From Nonomuraea roseoviolacea subsp. carminata (GTDB lineage Bacteria > Actinomycetota > Actinomycetes > Streptosporangiales > Streptosporangiaceae): 64,000 nucleotides of DNA. The notes under the pieces are model-generated. The model worked only from the letters and a program-made list of their open reading frames with translations, was not told the origin of the DNA and did not search any database. A program made the translations under genes and the position numbers. Below are positions 43,373 through 51,991 of this stretch, piece by piece. Where the stretch lies: contig NZ_JAMZEC010000001.1 of assembly GCF_024172185.1 (NCBI RefSeq), positions 868,001 through 932,000 on the forward strand, given 5' to 3'. Positions within the stretch are counted from its first letter, which is position 1. Every line of letters begins with the position of its first letter.

Positions 43373-43900
43373 CTACTTGAGGATCGGGTGCCGCCGGACG
43401 ACCGGCAGGTTGCCCAGGCCGAGGGTGGCGCCGGCGCCCGACAGGGCCAGACCGGCCAGGACGATCGTGTAGACGATGTGGTCGTCCATGAAGGGGTTGG
43501 TGGCGAGGGGCAGCTCCGCGGCCCACATGAGCACCAGCATCAGGCCGCCGCTGACGGCCGCGATCCGCATGCCCACGCCGAGCGTGAGGGCCAGGCCGAC
43601 GCCGAGCAGGCCGGCCATGAACAGCCAGTCCACCCAGACCTGGCCGGCCAGCGCCGAGAACACCCCGCCGAGCGCGTTCTCACCGGTGCCCTTGAGGAAG
43701 CCGGTCGTCGGGCTGCCACCCGCGATCCAGGCCTTCGCGGCGGGGGTGGCGAAGCCCCAGCCGAACGTCTTGTCGAGGAACGCCCACAGGAACACCCAGC
43801 CGAGGCTGATCCGGGCGATCGCCCAGACGTAGTCGACGGGACGGTGCGCCGTCTCGGCCGTGTGAGCGCGGGGGGCGGTGCTGGGGAGCGTGGTGGCCAT
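43373..43900 (-). CDS. DoxX-family membrane protein
   Basis: A 175-residue protein with about four transmembrane segments: YVWAIARISLGWVFLWAFLD, GQVWVDWLFMAGLLGVGLAL, GMRIAAVSGGLMLVLMWAAE and HIVYTIVLAGLALSGAGATL. DoxX-like proteins act in membrane redox or quinone-linked stress pathways. Start ATG 43900 has AAGGGGG upstream; 16 in-frame upstream codons are rejected for lack of a better site. Divergent from a CBS-BON gene across two DosR-like boxes. Confidence 0.85.
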   Translation of the reverse strand: MATTLPSTAPRAHTAETAHRPVDYVWAIARISLGWVFLWAFLDKTFGWGFATPAAKAWIAGGSPTTGFLKGTGENALGGVFSALAGQVWVDWLFMAGLLGVGLALTLGVGMRIAAVSGGLMLVLMWAAELPLATNPFMDDHIVYTIVLAGLALSGAGATLGLGNLPVVRRHPILK

Positions 43901-43997
43901 GACGGCCCCCTTCCTTGCCGGTTCAGGAGGTTCTCTTTGCATCTCCATGACATCGGACCGGCCGCCTCCGGGGCAGAGCCGTAAGGTCCGGTCCGCC

Positions 43998-44034
43998 GGG
44001 ACCTTCCAGCCCCACCCGCCGGGACTTTCGGCCC
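43998..44034. promoter_or_regulatory. Two DosR/DevR-like boxes
   Basis: GGGACCTTCCAGCCC (43998-44012) and GGGACTTTCGGCCC (44021-44034), 23 bp apart start to start, resemble the hypoxia regulator box (GGGAC-n5-GCCC form). They lie between the divergent DoxX and CBS-BON genes, about 100 and 140 bp from their starts. Confidence 0.6.
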
Positions 44035-44173
44035 GGCGGCGCCTCTGCCCCGCGATGTCGCGGTCGTCCGGAGGAAGGGGGGTCTTCGCTGTTCAGGAGG
44101 GTAATCAAGCCTCAGGCGGAGGTGACGGCCCATCGCCCCCGCCCTGCGCCGCCGGCGAGGAGGGTGGGAAGCC

Positions 44174-44830
44174 ATGCTGGTCCGGGAGGTCATGTCGAGC
44201 CCGGTCGTGACGGTCGGCCGCACCACGTCGATCCGCCAGGCCGTCCGCGTGCTGTACGAGCACGACATCACCGCCGCCCCCGTCCTCGACGACGCCGGGC
44301 GGCTGGTGGGCGTGGTGTCCGAGCTGGACCTGCTGCGCGGCGAGTTCCCGCCGGACCCGCGCGCCAGTGCCCGGCCCGTGCCCGGCGGTGAGGGCCCGCC
44401 GCCCGCGCTCGTGTGGCAGGTCATGACCCACGCGGTGGTCACGGTCAGCGAGACGGCCGACGTGACCGCCGCCGTCGATCTCATGGTGGGCAAGCAGGTC
44501 AAGAGCCTGCCGGTGCTGGCCGGCCACCGCGTGGTCGGCATGGTCAGCCGGCGCGACCTGATGCGCATGCTGGCCCGTCCCGACGATGAGCTGCGCGCGG
44601 AGGTGGCGGCCGCGCTGCGTGAGCACTACCCGCACGGCCCGTTCTGGGAGGTGGCCGTGCACGACGGCGTCGCCGAGCTGCGCCCGGCCCCCGAGTCGCG
44701 CCCGTCCGCCGGCGCCGGTCCGTCCGGGGCGCTGCTGGCCTCCGGGCCCGGTGACGTGCTCGCCGAGCACGTCGCCGACGTGCTCGCCCGTACGGTGCCC
44801 GGCGTCGTCCGGGTCAGGCACCTGGGGTGA
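44174..44830 (+). CDS. CBS-pair and BON-domain protein
   Basis: A 218-residue protein with two CBS motifs (REVMSSPVVTVGRTTSIRQA and WQVMTHAVVTVSETADVTAA) and a C-terminal BON-like beta-alpha-beta segment (LREHYPHGPFWEVAVHDGVA). CBS pairs bind adenine nucleotides; BON domains bind membranes or phospholipids. A Gly/Pro/Ser-rich insert interrupts the BON part. GGAGGGTGGGA precedes the ATG. Member of the stress/dormancy cluster; partner not known. Confidence 0.88.
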   Translation: MLVREVMSSPVVTVGRTTSIRQAVRVLYEHDITAAPVLDDAGRLVGVVSELDLLRGEFPPDPRASARPVPGGEGPPPALVWQVMTHAVVTVSETADVTAAVDLMVGKQVKSLPVLAGHRVVGMVSRRDLMRMLARPDDELRAEVAAALREHYPHGPFWEVAVHDGVAELRPAPESRPSAGAGPSGALLASGPGDVLAEHVADVLARTVPGVVRVRHLG

Positions 44831-44987
44831 TCGAGGACCGAGCTCGCAGGAAGAAGCCGGCGGCGAGACCCTTGGGAGTGGGCCTCGTGGTGGTCCCGCC
44901 GCCGACGAGGTGGCCGAACGCCATGCGGGCGGGCCGATGCGCGGCCGCGGCCCCGCCTGGTGTCGGAGCGCGGGAGAGTTCCCCGGC

Positions 44988-45656
44988 CTAGAGCAGCGGG
45001 GGCACGATGAGCCGGTCCTCCGGGGCGACGTCCAGCTCCGAGACGACGTCCACGACGCCGTCCACGGCGCGGAGTGCCTCGGCCGTCGCGGCGGCCTGCG
45101 ACACGGAGCCCACGCGGCCCCGGATCGTCACCACGCCGCGGTCGATCTCGACGGAGAGCTCCCCGCCGGCGTCCGCCGGGTCCGGCAGCGCGGCCAGCAC
45201 GTCGGCCTCCAGCTCGGCGGCAGGCCGGGTGAAGACCGCCAGGACGTCGCGCTGGTGGAGCGCGCCGATCACACGGCCGGTCACCGGGTCGATGACGGGA
45301 AGCTGCTTGATCCGCCGGTCGCGCATCGACCGGGCCGCGTCGCGCACCGGCGTCCCGGGGGTGACCGTGACGGCCGGCGCGGTCATGAGCTGCGCCGCCG
45401 TCGCGCCGGCCGCCTTCTCGTGCTCCCGCCGCCGGCGGGCGGCCCCGAGGAAGGGGAGGCCGGTCCGCCCGTCGCCCGCCTCCTTGAGCAGCAGGTCGTC
45501 CTCCGACACGACGCCGACCGGCCGCCGGTCGGCGTCGATCACCGTGACCGCGCCCACGCCGCCCAGCCTCATGGCGGTGATGATGTCGGAGAACGACGCG
45601 TCCTCCCGGACGGCGACGGCCATGCGGCCCATGACGTCCTTCACGGTGATGGACAT
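44988..45656 (-). CDS. CBS-pair and BON-domain protein
   Basis: A 222-residue relative of the protein at 44174-44830, in opposite orientation: CBS motifs KDVMGRMAVAVREDASFSDI and AQLMTAPAVTVTPGTPVRDA, then a BON domain (ELSVEIDRGVVTIRGRVGSV) that is better preserved. Start at 45656 (MSITVKDVM) is preferred to one nine codons earlier. A DosR-like box lies 77-90 bp upstream. It ends in the 157 bp left between the two CBS genes, which holds no gene. Confidence 0.88.
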   Translation of the reverse strand: MSITVKDVMGRMAVAVREDASFSDIITAMRLGGVGAVTVIDADRRPVGVVSEDDLLLKEAGDGRTGLPFLGAARRRREHEKAAGATAAQLMTAPAVTVTPGTPVRDAARSMRDRRIKQLPVIDPVTGRVIGALHQRDVLAVFTRPAAELEADVLAALPDPADAGGELSVEIDRGVVTIRGRVGSVSQAAATAEALRAVDGVVDVVSELDVAPEDRLIVPPLL

Positions 45657-45732
45657 GGGTGCCACCTCGCTTTCGCCTCTCACCTTGCTGCGCGGGGCCG
45701 CTCCGCGTCACCGGCCGACGTCCCGTCTCTTC

Positions 45733-45746
45733 GGGCCTTTGGCCCC
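45733..45746 (-). promoter_or_regulatory. DosR-like box
   Basis: On the minus strand GGGGCCAAAGGCCC, one base from the consensus core GGGACCAAAGGCCC, upstream of the CBS-BON gene ending at 44988. Confidence 0.6.
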
Positions 45747-45769
45747 GGGCCCGTACGGACCACGGACCC

Positions 45770-46612
45770 TCAGCGGGCGCGCACGACCGCCACGGGGCAC
45801 TGCGCGTGGTGCAGGACGCCGCGGCTCACCGAGCCGAGGAACATCGACGCCAGGGCGCCCTGGCCGTGCGAGCCGACCACCACCAGGTCGCTCTCGGCCG
45901 ACGCCCGGCGCAGCGCGTCCACGGGGTGCGAGGCGCGGACCTCCTCGGTGACGCTGACCTGCGGGTATTCCTTCTTGTACCGTTCGAGGTGCTCGTCGAT
46001 GACCTCGCACGCGGCCTGGCGGATCGCGTCCATGTCGTGCGGGCCGGGCGCGAACGCGTACACGGGCATGTCCCAGGCGAACACGGCGCGCAGGGCGCTG
46101 CCGCGCAGCCTGGCCTGCTCGAAGGCGTACGGCAGGGCGGGCTCGCACGAGGACGTGTCGTCCACGCCGACCGTGACGACGCCGTGCCGCCGGCCGGTCT
46201 CGCCGCGCACCACGACGACGGGGCAGGGCGCCCGGCCCGCGACGTTGACGCCGGTCGAGCCGAGCAGCGCGCCGGCGAACCCGCCGAGCCCGCGGCTGCC
46301 GACGACGATCTCCGCGGCGTCCTGCCCCTCGTCCCGGAGGACCTGCGCCGGGGAGCCTTCGAGCATCCGCGTGGTCGCCTCGACGGACGGCTGGCGCTCG
46401 TGCGCCACGGCGAGCGCCTCGGCCAGGGCCTTCTCGCCGCCGCGGATGAGCGCGTCGGGCCACTCGGCGGTGGGGAACTTCGCGATCTGGTACGGCGAGC
46501 GGTCCACGGCGTGGACGATGCGCAGCGGCTCGTGCATCCGGAGGGCGTCGTCCGCCGCCCACTCCACGGCGGCGCGCGCGGGCGCGGAGCCGTCGACACC
46601 TACGATGATCAT
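45770..46612 (-). CDS. Tandem universal stress protein (UspA)
   Basis: A 280-residue double Usp: IIVGVDGSAPARAAVEWAAD and IVVGSRGLGGFAGALLGSTG in the first half, VVTVGVDDT and LVVVGSHGQGALASMFLGSVS in the second, with both ATP-binding motifs kept. Start at 46612 (MIIVGVDGS), since upstream codons have no ribosome site. A close DosR-like match lies 52-67 bp upstream, the expected position for DosR-activated Usp genes. Confidence 0.92.
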   Translation of the reverse strand: MIIVGVDGSAPARAAVEWAADDALRMHEPLRIVHAVDRSPYQIAKFPTAEWPDALIRGGEKALAEALAVAHERQPSVEATTRMLEGSPAQVLRDEGQDAAEIVVGSRGLGGFAGALLGSTGVNVAGRAPCPVVVVRGETGRRHGVVTVGVDDTSSCEPALPYAFEQARLRGSALRAVFAWDMPVYAFAPGPHDMDAIRQAACEVIDEHLERYKKEYPQVSVTEEVRASHPVDALRRASAESDLVVVGSHGQGALASMFLGSVSRGVLHHAQCPVAVVRAR

Positions 46613-46663
46613 GGTCTGCCTCCCTGTCCGCTCCCATCGCATCGCGGGCAGGCGGCCGGAGGG

Positions 46664-46679
46664 CAGGGCCCTTGGTCCC
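46664..46679 (-). promoter_or_regulatory. DosR-like box (best match)
   Basis: On the minus strand GGGACCAAGGGCCCTG, nearly identical to the mycobacterial/streptomycete DosR box core, directly upstream of the UspA gene. Confidence 0.7.
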
Positions 46680-46811
46680 GTCCGGCCGGGCCGAACGGCA
46701 TCCCGATGGGTGATCGCCCACCGCGGCCTCTACCAGGCGTGATTCGACGGGCCCGCGCCGGGCACGCCTCGCAGGGAGGGGGAACGCCCGGCGAGAGGCG
46801 AGGAGGCGGCG

Positions 46812-47078
46812 ATGAACGCCAAGCAATGGACCGTGCAGATCTACATCAGCGAGGACGAGGGCGACGAGCGGACGCTCGCCCGCGCCGTCCTGTCGGCGAC
46901 CGGCACGCCCTGGCACGAGAGCGTGGGGCTGGCCCGGCGCAACCCGGCGGACCGTCCGGTGCCCGAGATCGGCGACGAGCTGGCCGCGGGCCGGGCCCTG
47001 ATGGACCTGGCCGACAAGCTCCTGGGCGACGCCGCCAGGGACGTGGCGGAGCTGGGCGGCCCCGCCGAGGTCCGCTGA
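46812..47078 (+). CDS. DUF1876 (dsRBD-like) small protein
   Basis: An 88-residue protein of the DUF1876 family: KQWTVQIYISEDEGDERTLARA then HESVGLARRNPADRPVPEIG and a C-terminal helix. Members have a dsRBD-like fold and commonly lie in DosR-type stress clusters. AGGAGG 5 bp before the ATG. Function unknown; the neighbourhood fits a dormancy role. Confidence 0.9.
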   Translation: MNAKQWTVQIYISEDEGDERTLARAVLSATGTPWHESVGLARRNPADRPVPEIGDELAAGRALMDLADKLLGDAARDVAELGGPAEVR

Positions 47079-47093
47079 GGCCCTCCGAGGGCC
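47079..47093. terminator. Short hairpin after DUF1876
   Basis: GGCCCTC-C-GAGGGCC just after the stop; small loop, so strength is uncertain. The rest of 47094-47223 shows no gene. Confidence 0.45.
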
Positions 47094-47223
47094 GCGGAGG
47101 CGGCGGCGCCGACCGAAGCGGCCCCGGGAGGCCGGGCCGGACTGCCCGGCCACGAGGCGGCGGCGCCACCGCACGGGTGGCCACGGGCGGTCACGTCGCG
47201 CCACCGCGCGGGCGGTCACGTGG

Positions 47224-47871
47224 TCACGGGTGGTACGGCGGCAGGCCCAGGCGCTCGCGGATGGTGCTCTGGATGGCGGCCTTCTCCCCCCGGGCGTCCA
47301 CGGTCGTGACGTACTCCTTGCCGCGGAACAGCTCCAGCACCGGGTCCGTCTTGTCGTGGTAGTCGCGCAGCCGCACGGCCAGCGCCTCCGGCGTGTCGTC
47401 CTCGCGGGCGACCAGCTCGCCGCCGCACACGTCGCAGCGGCCCTCGACCTCGGGGCGGTGGGCGATGAGGTTGTAGTCCATGCCGCAGCGGGAGCACAGG
47501 CGCCGGGCCAGCACGCGCCGCCGCACCTCCGCGTCGGGCAGGTCCAGGTGGATCACGCCGTCGATGTCGTAGCTCTCCAGGAAGAACTCCGCCTGCCGCC
47601 GGTTGCGCGGGAACCCGTCCACGACGAATCCGTAGTTCCAGTCGTGCTGCTGGAGGCGTTCGCGGACGACGTCCTCGACCAGGTCGTCGCCGACCAGCTC
47701 GCCCGCGGCGACGATGCGGCGGACCTGGGCGCCGAGCTTGGTGTGCTGCTTGACGTGCCACCGGAAGATGTCGCCCACGTTGATGTGGGTGAGGTCCAGG
47801 TCGCCGGCGAGCAGCTTGCTCTGGGTGCCCTTGCCGCTCCCCTGCACACCCATGATCACGTATTTGCGCAT
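47224..47871 (-). CDS. adk: Adenylate kinase with zinc-type lid
   Basis: A 215-residue nucleoside monophosphate kinase. P-loop GVQGSGKGT (8-16), NMP-binding HINVGDIFRWHVKQHT, GFVVDGFPRN, and a lid with CSRCG and CDVCG giving four zinc Cys, then RLRDYHDKTDPVLELFRGK. It converts AMP plus ATP to two ADP. Being in a stress cluster and not beside secY/map suggests a second, condition-specific Adk. Its C-terminal ends in PPYHP. Confidence 0.9.
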   Translation of the reverse strand: MRKYVIMGVQGSGKGTQSKLLAGDLDLTHINVGDIFRWHVKQHTKLGAQVRRIVAAGELVGDDLVEDVVRERLQQHDWNYGFVVDGFPRNRRQAEFFLESYDIDGVIHLDLPDAEVRRRVLARRLCSRCGMDYNLIAHRPEVEGRCDVCGGELVAREDDTPEALAVRLRDYHDKTDPVLELFRGKEYVTTVDARGEKAAIQSTIRERLGLPPYHP

Positions 47872-47931
47872 GTCCCATTGTCGGACGCCCGGAGCGGCGG
47901 ACGTGTCACCGGGGACGGCACGCGCTTCGTG

Positions 47932-47960
47932 TTGACAGCCGAACCAACCAAGCGCATGCT
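47932..47960 (+). promoter_or_regulatory. Candidate promoter and dyad before the KstD-like gene
   Basis: TTGACA (47932-47937), 17-bp spacer, CATGCT (47955-47960). The -10 region overlaps an imperfect dyad AAGCGCATGCTT, a possible repressor site. Confidence 0.4.
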
Positions 47961-48103
47961 TCATGCTGTGACGGGGGCCACATCCCCAGCTCGTCCGTAG
48001 CGTTCGCACCGGGCGCGAGGTGCCATCGCGGTTGTTCCTCCGGCTGCCGCCGGCGAGCTCTCCGCCGTAGCGGCGCACGCACGTGGAAGGGATCGGATCC
48101 AGC

Positions 48104-49909
48104 ATGCCCGAGTCCAGCACGGACCCCACCCCCCAGCCCATCACCCCCGGACCGCCGGCGCTCCCCGCGCCCAGCCGCCGCACGCTGCTGCGGGGCGCCG
48201 CCCTGGCCGGCGGCGCGCTGGTCGCCGGCGCCACCCTCGGCCACCCCTCCCCCGCCCGCGCGGAGGCGGAGTACGACGTCGTCGTCGTGGGAGCCGGCGC
48301 CGCCGGCATGACCGCCGCGCTGACCGCCGCCAAGCGGGGCCTCAGCGTGGTCGTCGTCGAGAAGGCCCCCGTCTTCGGCGGATCCGCCGCGCGCTCCGGC
48401 GCCGGCATCTGGATCCCCAACAACGAGGTCATCCTGGCCGCCGGCGTGCCCGACACCCCGGCCAAGGCCGCCGCCTACCTCGCCCGCGTCGTGGGCGACA
48501 CGGTGCCCGCCGCGCGGCAGCAGGCGTTCCTCGCCAACGGCCCGGCGATGATCTCGTTCGTCCTGCGCAACAGCCCGCTGCGCTTCCGCTTCATGGAGGG
48601 GTACGCCGACTACTATCCCGAGTACCCCGGCGGCATGCCGAACGGCCGCTCCATCGAGCCCGACCAGCTCGACGGCCACATCCTCGGCGCCGAGCTGGCC
48701 CGCCTCAACCCCTCCTACATCCCCACCCCGGCCGGCCTGGTCGTCTTCAGCGCCGACTACAAGTGGCTGACGCTGGCCGCCGTCAACCCCAAGGGCCTGG
48801 AGGTCAGCGCCGCCTGCCTGGCCCGCGGCACCGCCGCCGCCCTGCGCGGCGAGAAGCCCCTCACCATGGGCCAGGCCCTGGCCGGCGGGCTGCGCGCCGG
48901 GCTGCTCGCGGCCGGCGTCCCGGTCTGGCTCAACACCCCGCTCGTGGACCTGCGCATCGAGAACGGCCGCGCCACCGGCGTGCTCGTCAGCCGCGAGGGC
49001 ACGCAGACGTCGGTCAAGGCCCGCCGCGGCGTCATCGTCGGCTCCGGCGGGTTCGAGCACAGCGCCGCGATGCGCGCGGAGTTCCAGCGCCAGCCCATCG
49101 GCACCGACTGGACCGTCGGCGCCGCGTCCAACACCGGCGACGGCATCCGGGCCGGCGAGCGCGCCGGCGCCGCGCTCGACCTCATGGAGGACGCCTGGTG
49201 GGGCCCGGCGATCCCGCTGCCCGACGAGCCGTACTTCTGCCTGGCCGAGCGGACCCTGCCCGGCTGCATCCTGGTCAACGGCAAGGGCGAGCGCTTCGTC
49301 AACGAGGGCGCGCCGTACAGCGACGTCGTGCACGTCATGTACGACCGCAACACGCCGTCGTCGCCGCACATCCCGGCCTGGCTGATCGTGGACCAGAACT
49401 ACCGCAACAAGTACCTGTTCAAGGACATCGCGCCGCTGCTGCCGTTCCCCGACTCCTGGTACGACAGCGGGGCCGTGTTCAAGGCGGCGACCGTCGAGCT
49501 GCTCGCCCAGAAGATCGGCGTCCCGCAGGCGGCGCTGCGCGCGACGGTCAACCGGTTCAACGGGTTCGCGGTCACCGGCAGCGACGCCGACTTCCACCGC
49601 GGCGACAGCGTCTACGACCGCTACTACGCCGACCCGTTCGTCCGGCCGAACCCGTGCCTGGCGCCGCTGTGGCTGCCGCCGTTCTACGCGTTCAAGATCG
49701 TCCCTGGTGACCTGGGCACCAAGGGCGGCATGCGGACGGACGCGCGGGCGCGCGTGCTGCGGGCCGACGGGTCGGTCATCGCTGGCCTGTACGCGGCGGG
49801 CAACGCGAGCGGCGCCGTCATGGGACACAGCTACGCGGGGGCGGGCTCGACCCTGGGGCCGGCCATGACGTTCGGGTACGTGGCGGCCAACGACATCGCT
49901 GCCGGCTGA
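48104..49909 (+). CDS. Tat-exported KstD-like FAD dehydrogenase
   Basis: A 601-residue flavoprotein of the fumarate reductase/3-ketosteroid delta1-dehydrogenase superfamily. N terminus carries a Tat signal (SRRTLLRGAALAGGALVAGA) and AEA cleavage site; the FAD motif is VVVVGAGAAGMTAALTAAKRG. Then GGSAARSGAGIWIPNN, and C-terminal GDLGTKGGMRTD and AAGNASGAVMGHSYAGAGST, typical of KstD. KstD-like enzymes are usually cytosolic, so export is unusual. Start at ATG 48104; an in-frame GTG lies seven codons upstream. No other steroid genes in the window. Confidence 0.85.
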   Translation: MPESSTDPTPQPITPGPPALPAPSRRTLLRGAALAGGALVAGATLGHPSPARAEAEYDVVVVGAGAAGMTAALTAAKRGLSVVVVEKAPVFGGSAARSGAGIWIPNNEVILAAGVPDTPAKAAAYLARVVGDTVPAARQQAFLANGPAMISFVLRNSPLRFRFMEGYADYYPEYPGGMPNGRSIEPDQLDGHILGAELARLNPSYIPTPAGLVVFSADYKWLTLAAVNPKGLEVSAACLARGTAAALRGEKPLTMGQALAGGLRAGLLAAGVPVWLNTPLVDLRIENGRATGVLVSREGTQTSVKARRGVIVGSGGFEHSAAMRAEFQRQPIGTDWTVGAASNTGDGIRAGERAGAALDLMEDAWWGPAIPLPDEPYFCLAERTLPGCILVNGKGERFVNEGAPYSDVVHVMYDRNTPSSPHIPAWLIVDQNYRNKYLFKDIAPLLPFPDSWYDSGAVFKAATVELLAQKIGVPQAALRATVNRFNGFAVTGSDADFHRGDSVYDRYYADPFVRPNPCLAPLWLPPFYAFKIVPGDLGTKGGMRTDARARVLRADGSVIAGLYAAGNASGAVMGHSYAGAGSTLGPAMTFGYVAANDIAAG

Positions 49910-49914
49910 CCCGC

Positions 49915-49951
49915 TTCGCCGCCCGCTTCCCTCGGGCGGGCGGGCGGCGAA
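49915..49951. terminator. Bidirectional terminator
   Basis: TTCGCCGCCCGC pairs perfectly with GCGGGCGGCGAA around a 13-base loop, between convergent genes. Confidence 0.85.
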
Positions 49952-49969
49952 ACAGGAGCGTCTCCGAGG

Positions 49970-50440
49970 TCAGTCGTCCGCGACCAGCCGGGCCGGGAAC
50001 CCGCCCGTCGAGATCGGCCCCCAGCGCTCGATGTGCAGCCGGATGAGCGACTTGCCCTGCCGCGCCATCGCCGCCCGGTACTCGTCCCAGTCGGGGTGCT
50101 CGCCCGCGATGCACCGGTAGTAGTCGACCAGCGCGTCCAGCGCCTCGGGCATGTCCAGCACCTCGGCCCGCCCGTCCACCTGCACGTACGGGCCGTTCCA
50201 GTCGTCGGACAGCACGCAGATGGACGTCCGCTCGTCACGCCGCGCGTTGCGGGCCTTGGCGCGTTCCGGATAGGTGGACACCACGATCCGGCCCTCGCCG
50301 TCGACCCCGCAGCTCACGGGCGAGAGCTGGGGCCGCCCGTCGGCACGGGTGGTCGCCAGCAGCCCGTGGTGCCTGGGGCGCAGGAACTCCAGCAGGTCGG
50401 GCAGATCGACGCGGCGCGCGGTCGCGATGTTCGGAGCCAT
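49970..50440 (-). CDS. PPOX-class (F420/FMN-binding split barrel) protein
   Basis: A 156-residue pyridoxamine-phosphate-oxidase-like protein: HHGLLATTRADGRPQLSPV at the N terminus, VVSTYPERAKARNARRDER and VQVDGRAEVLD. This is the pattern of actinobacterial F420-dependent reductases. GAGGGGGAGG precedes the ATG. Likely reduces an unknown substrate with F420H2 or FMN. Confidence 0.88.
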   Translation of the reverse strand: MAPNIATARRVDLPDLLEFLRPRHHGLLATTRADGRPQLSPVSCGVDGEGRIVVSTYPERAKARNARRDERTSICVLSDDWNGPYVQVDGRAEVLDMPEALDALVDYYRCIAGEHPDWDEYRAAMARQGKSLIRLHIERWGPISTGGFPARLVADD

Positions 50441-50495
50441 CGGGGCCTCCCCCTCGTACGTGTCCAGGGCGGGGCCAGGCTACCGGCCGCGGAGC

Positions 50496-51941
50496 TCAGA
50501 CGGTGACCTGCTGCGGCTCGTACATGGTGTCCTTGGCGCCACCGCGAGACGTCGAGGGCTCCGCGGCGCCCGCGGACCCCGGCCCGGCCTCCCAGCGGGG
50601 GGACAGGCTGCCGCGCAGCCGGCGCACCCACGTGACGAGCGAGGCGATCAGCAGCGTGAGACCCAGCAGCGCGAACACGGTCAGGTGGACGCCGAGGACC
50701 ATGAGCAGGACGCTGCCGAACAGCGGGCCGGCCGCGGACGCCCCGTAGCTCACCAGCCGGGAGAAGCCGGTGACGCGGGCGATGAGGTCGGGGTGGCTGC
50801 GGCTCGTCACCGTCTTGATGGTCACGTTGCTGAGCCCGCCGGCCGCGCCCATGACGACCAGCCCGGCCGCGAAGAACACCGGGGCGTTGGTGAAAGCGAT
50901 CAGCGCCAGCGACAGCACCCACAGCCAGGCGTGCAGCACGAGCGTGGAGCGCCCCCGCCGGGTCAGCCCGGCGTGGTCGGTCACCTTGCCGACGAGGGGC
51001 CTGCGGGCCGTCCAGCCGGCGAGCCACGAGGCGACCCGGCCGCGCCGCGGCGCGACGAGTGAGCCGATGAGCCCGCCCACCCCGCTCGCGGCCAGCACCA
51101 GTCCCGTGACGAGCGGGGAGGTGCCGTGGTCCACGCCCGAGGCGATGAAGACGATGACGAGCGCCTGGAAGATCATGTTCGTGGCGGCGGTCAGCCACGT
51201 GGCCACCCGCAGGAAGGCGTCGCCGCGTACGACGGTGATGCCCCGGCGGATCTCCTGGAGCAGCGGCGCCCGGTCGCGGGAGGTGAACGACCCGCCGAGC
51301 CCGCGCAGTGCCGTGAGAAAGCCGCCGATCAGGACGAGGTTGGCGACGAGCGGTGCGGCGGGCAGCCAGCCGAACAAAAGGCCGCCGAGAGGGCGTCCGG
51401 TGAGCACCGCGATGTGCACGCTGCTCTCATGGACGGCCATTGCGTTCCCTATATCCTTTTTGCGGACTATGGCCGAAATAAGAGCGGTTTCGGCGAGCGA
51501 GGAAAAGACCGAGAACGCGGCCTCGAAGAATGCGACGGCGAGCAGGTGCCACACGTCGAGCCGCCCCCACATGAGGGCCAGGACGACGCTCGCGATCGCC
51601 ACCGCCCGCAGGACCTCGCTCCACCTCAGCACCAGGCGTGGATCCCACCGGTCGACCAGGGCGCCGGCCGGAATGTAGAGCAGCGTCGGCACCGTCCAGG
51701 CGAACACCACCCATCCCGCCCACACGACGGAACGCCCGTCCAGAACCGCGAGCAACGGATAGACGACGCCGAGCGCCCGAGTGCCGGCCATGGATACGGC
51801 CGAACCCAGCCAAAGCCTCCGGAAACCGGGATAAGCGACAAGAACCGCCAGCGGTCCTCGTCTCCTCACCTTACCCTTTATACCGGCAGGAACCATGGAG
51901 TGAGTTTCGTCGGGTCCCGGCGGTAACGGGTCAGGACTCAC
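50496..51941 (-). CDS. MFS transporter
   Basis: A 481-residue major facilitator with about twelve hydrophobic segments; loop 2-3 reads ALVDRWDPRLVLRWSEVLRA, the usual DRxxxR-like motif A. A central loop (FTSRDRAPLLQEIRRGITVV) and charged WTARRPLVGKVTDHAGLTRR separate the halves. The pattern is like macrolide/multidrug exporters of the MFS_3 type. Start uncertain: GTG 51941 or ATG 51896, neither with a good ribosome site. The 5' part is less GC-rich than its neighbours. Confidence 0.85.
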   Translation of the reverse strand: MSPDPLPPGPDETHSMVPAGIKGKVRRRGPLAVLVAYPGFRRLWLGSAVSMAGTRALGVVYPLLAVLDGRSVVWAGWVVFAWTVPTLLYIPAGALVDRWDPRLVLRWSEVLRAVAIASVVLALMWGRLDVWHLLAVAFFEAAFSVFSSLAETALISAIVRKKDIGNAMAVHESSVHIAVLTGRPLGGLLFGWLPAAPLVANLVLIGGFLTALRGLGGSFTSRDRAPLLQEIRRGITVVRGDAFLRVATWLTAATNMIFQALVIVFIASGVDHGTSPLVTGLVLAASGVGGLIGSLVAPRRGRVASWLAGWTARRPLVGKVTDHAGLTRRGRSTLVLHAWLWVLSLALIAFTNAPVFFAAGLVVMGAAGGLSNVTIKTVTSRSHPDLIARVTGFSRLVSYGASAAGPLFGSVLLMVLGVHLTVFALLGLTLLIASLVTWVRRLRGSLSPRWEAGPGSAGAAEPSTSRGGAKDTMYEPQQVTV

Positions 51942-51991
51942 CGCTGAATGCTAATGCACGGGAAACCTTTGTTGATTATGGGATCGCTGAT

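Noticed and set aside
41814..43526. 570-codon minus-strand open frame
   Set aside because: It is the shadow of the GH65 gene; composition is Arg/Gly/Pro-rich with no domain.
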